Source: Opitutaceae bacterium (GTDB taxonomy: Bacteria; Verrucomicrobiota; Verrucomicrobiia; Opitutales; Opitutaceae). Taken from it: a DNA stretch of 64,000 nt. Location of the stretch: NCBI GenBank assembly GCA_003151515.1, contig PLXS01000002.1:94524-158523 (forward strand), read 5' to 3'. Positions 63,998 to 64,000 of the stretch are shown here, in pieces. Made by a program: the position numbers and the translations under genes. A model generated the notes under the pieces. It did not search any database, was not told the origin of the DNA, and was given only the letters and a program-made list of their open reading frames with translations. How positions within the stretch are numbered: the stretch's first letter is position 1; every line of letters starts with the position of its first letter.

Positions 63998-64000
63998 CCG

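Overview
This 64 kb window is a GC-rich (visibly well above 60 %), gene-dense bacterial chromosome segment. The gene content suggests a Gram-negative member of the Verrucomicrobiota, probably Opitutales/Opitutaceae-like: KDO-8-phosphate synthase, an AsmA-type envelope protein, a Gld-like ABC system with a DUF4340 protein, Tat-exported glycoside hydrolases, a sulfatase-family protein, a PIN-PhoH protein and many lineage-type hypothetical proteins. The taxonomic call is inference; no rRNA gene is present. Genes are tightly packed, with many ATGA/GTGA stop-start overlaps inside operons and several convergent 3' overlaps.

Layout. 1-12 kb: the end of a GDP-L-fucose synthase gene, tatC with an enlarged periplasmic loop, a CPA1 Na+/H+ antiporter, an aldo/keto reductase, a GH127-type beta-L-arabinofuranosidase, thpR, a secreted unknown protein, prfB with a programmed +1 frameshift, an ATP-grasp-like unknown and a coiled-coil membrane protein. 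12.9-19.8 kb: a complete-looking sulfate-assimilation/siroheme operon on the minus strand (cysH-cysD-cysNC-cobA-cbiX-cysI), preceded by a very short cysteine-rich ORF that looks like a cysteine-sensing leader. 20-33 kb: small metabolic genes, two Tat-exported proteins (a Gfo/Idh/MocA oxidoreductase and a clan GH-A hydrolase), phoH, a vitamin B12 adenosyltransferase/peptide deformylase pair, a two-gene membrane pair that may form a stator-like complex, a methyltransferase/UbiA-like pair and a catalytically degenerate sulfatase homologue. 33-48 kb, minus strand: a large hybrid histidine kinase, then (reading upstream) an AsmA-like protein, a DUF4340 protein, a GldG-like protein, an ABC permease and ATPase, birA, a secreted unknown protein and proA. 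48-57 kb: a GH5 hydrolase, a kelch protein, queuosine genes (yhhQ, queF), an MFS transporter, an ABC-2 exporter pair, a PfkB kinase and a DUF6941 protein. 57-62.5 kb: a 172-bp MITE-like element sitting in a palindrome, a tiny two-TM protein, the pyrG-kdsA pair, a lipoyl/E3-binding-domain protein coupled to a KAS III, and rsmE.

The right end (62.5-64 kb) is accessory DNA. A tRNA-Leu(CAA) gene is followed by a less GC-rich segment with a vapBC-like toxin-antitoxin pair. A 55-bp repeat of the tRNA 3' end comes next, and then the N-terminal part of an integrase-like ORF. This looks like tandem integration at one tRNA gene.

The observations most worth follow-up are the poly-cysteine leader ORF before cysH, the stator-like membrane pair at 27.3-30.4 kb, the tandem tRNA-Leu attachment sites with a vapBC cargo, the MITE, the pseudo-sulfatase, and the truncated E2-like/KAS III gene pair.
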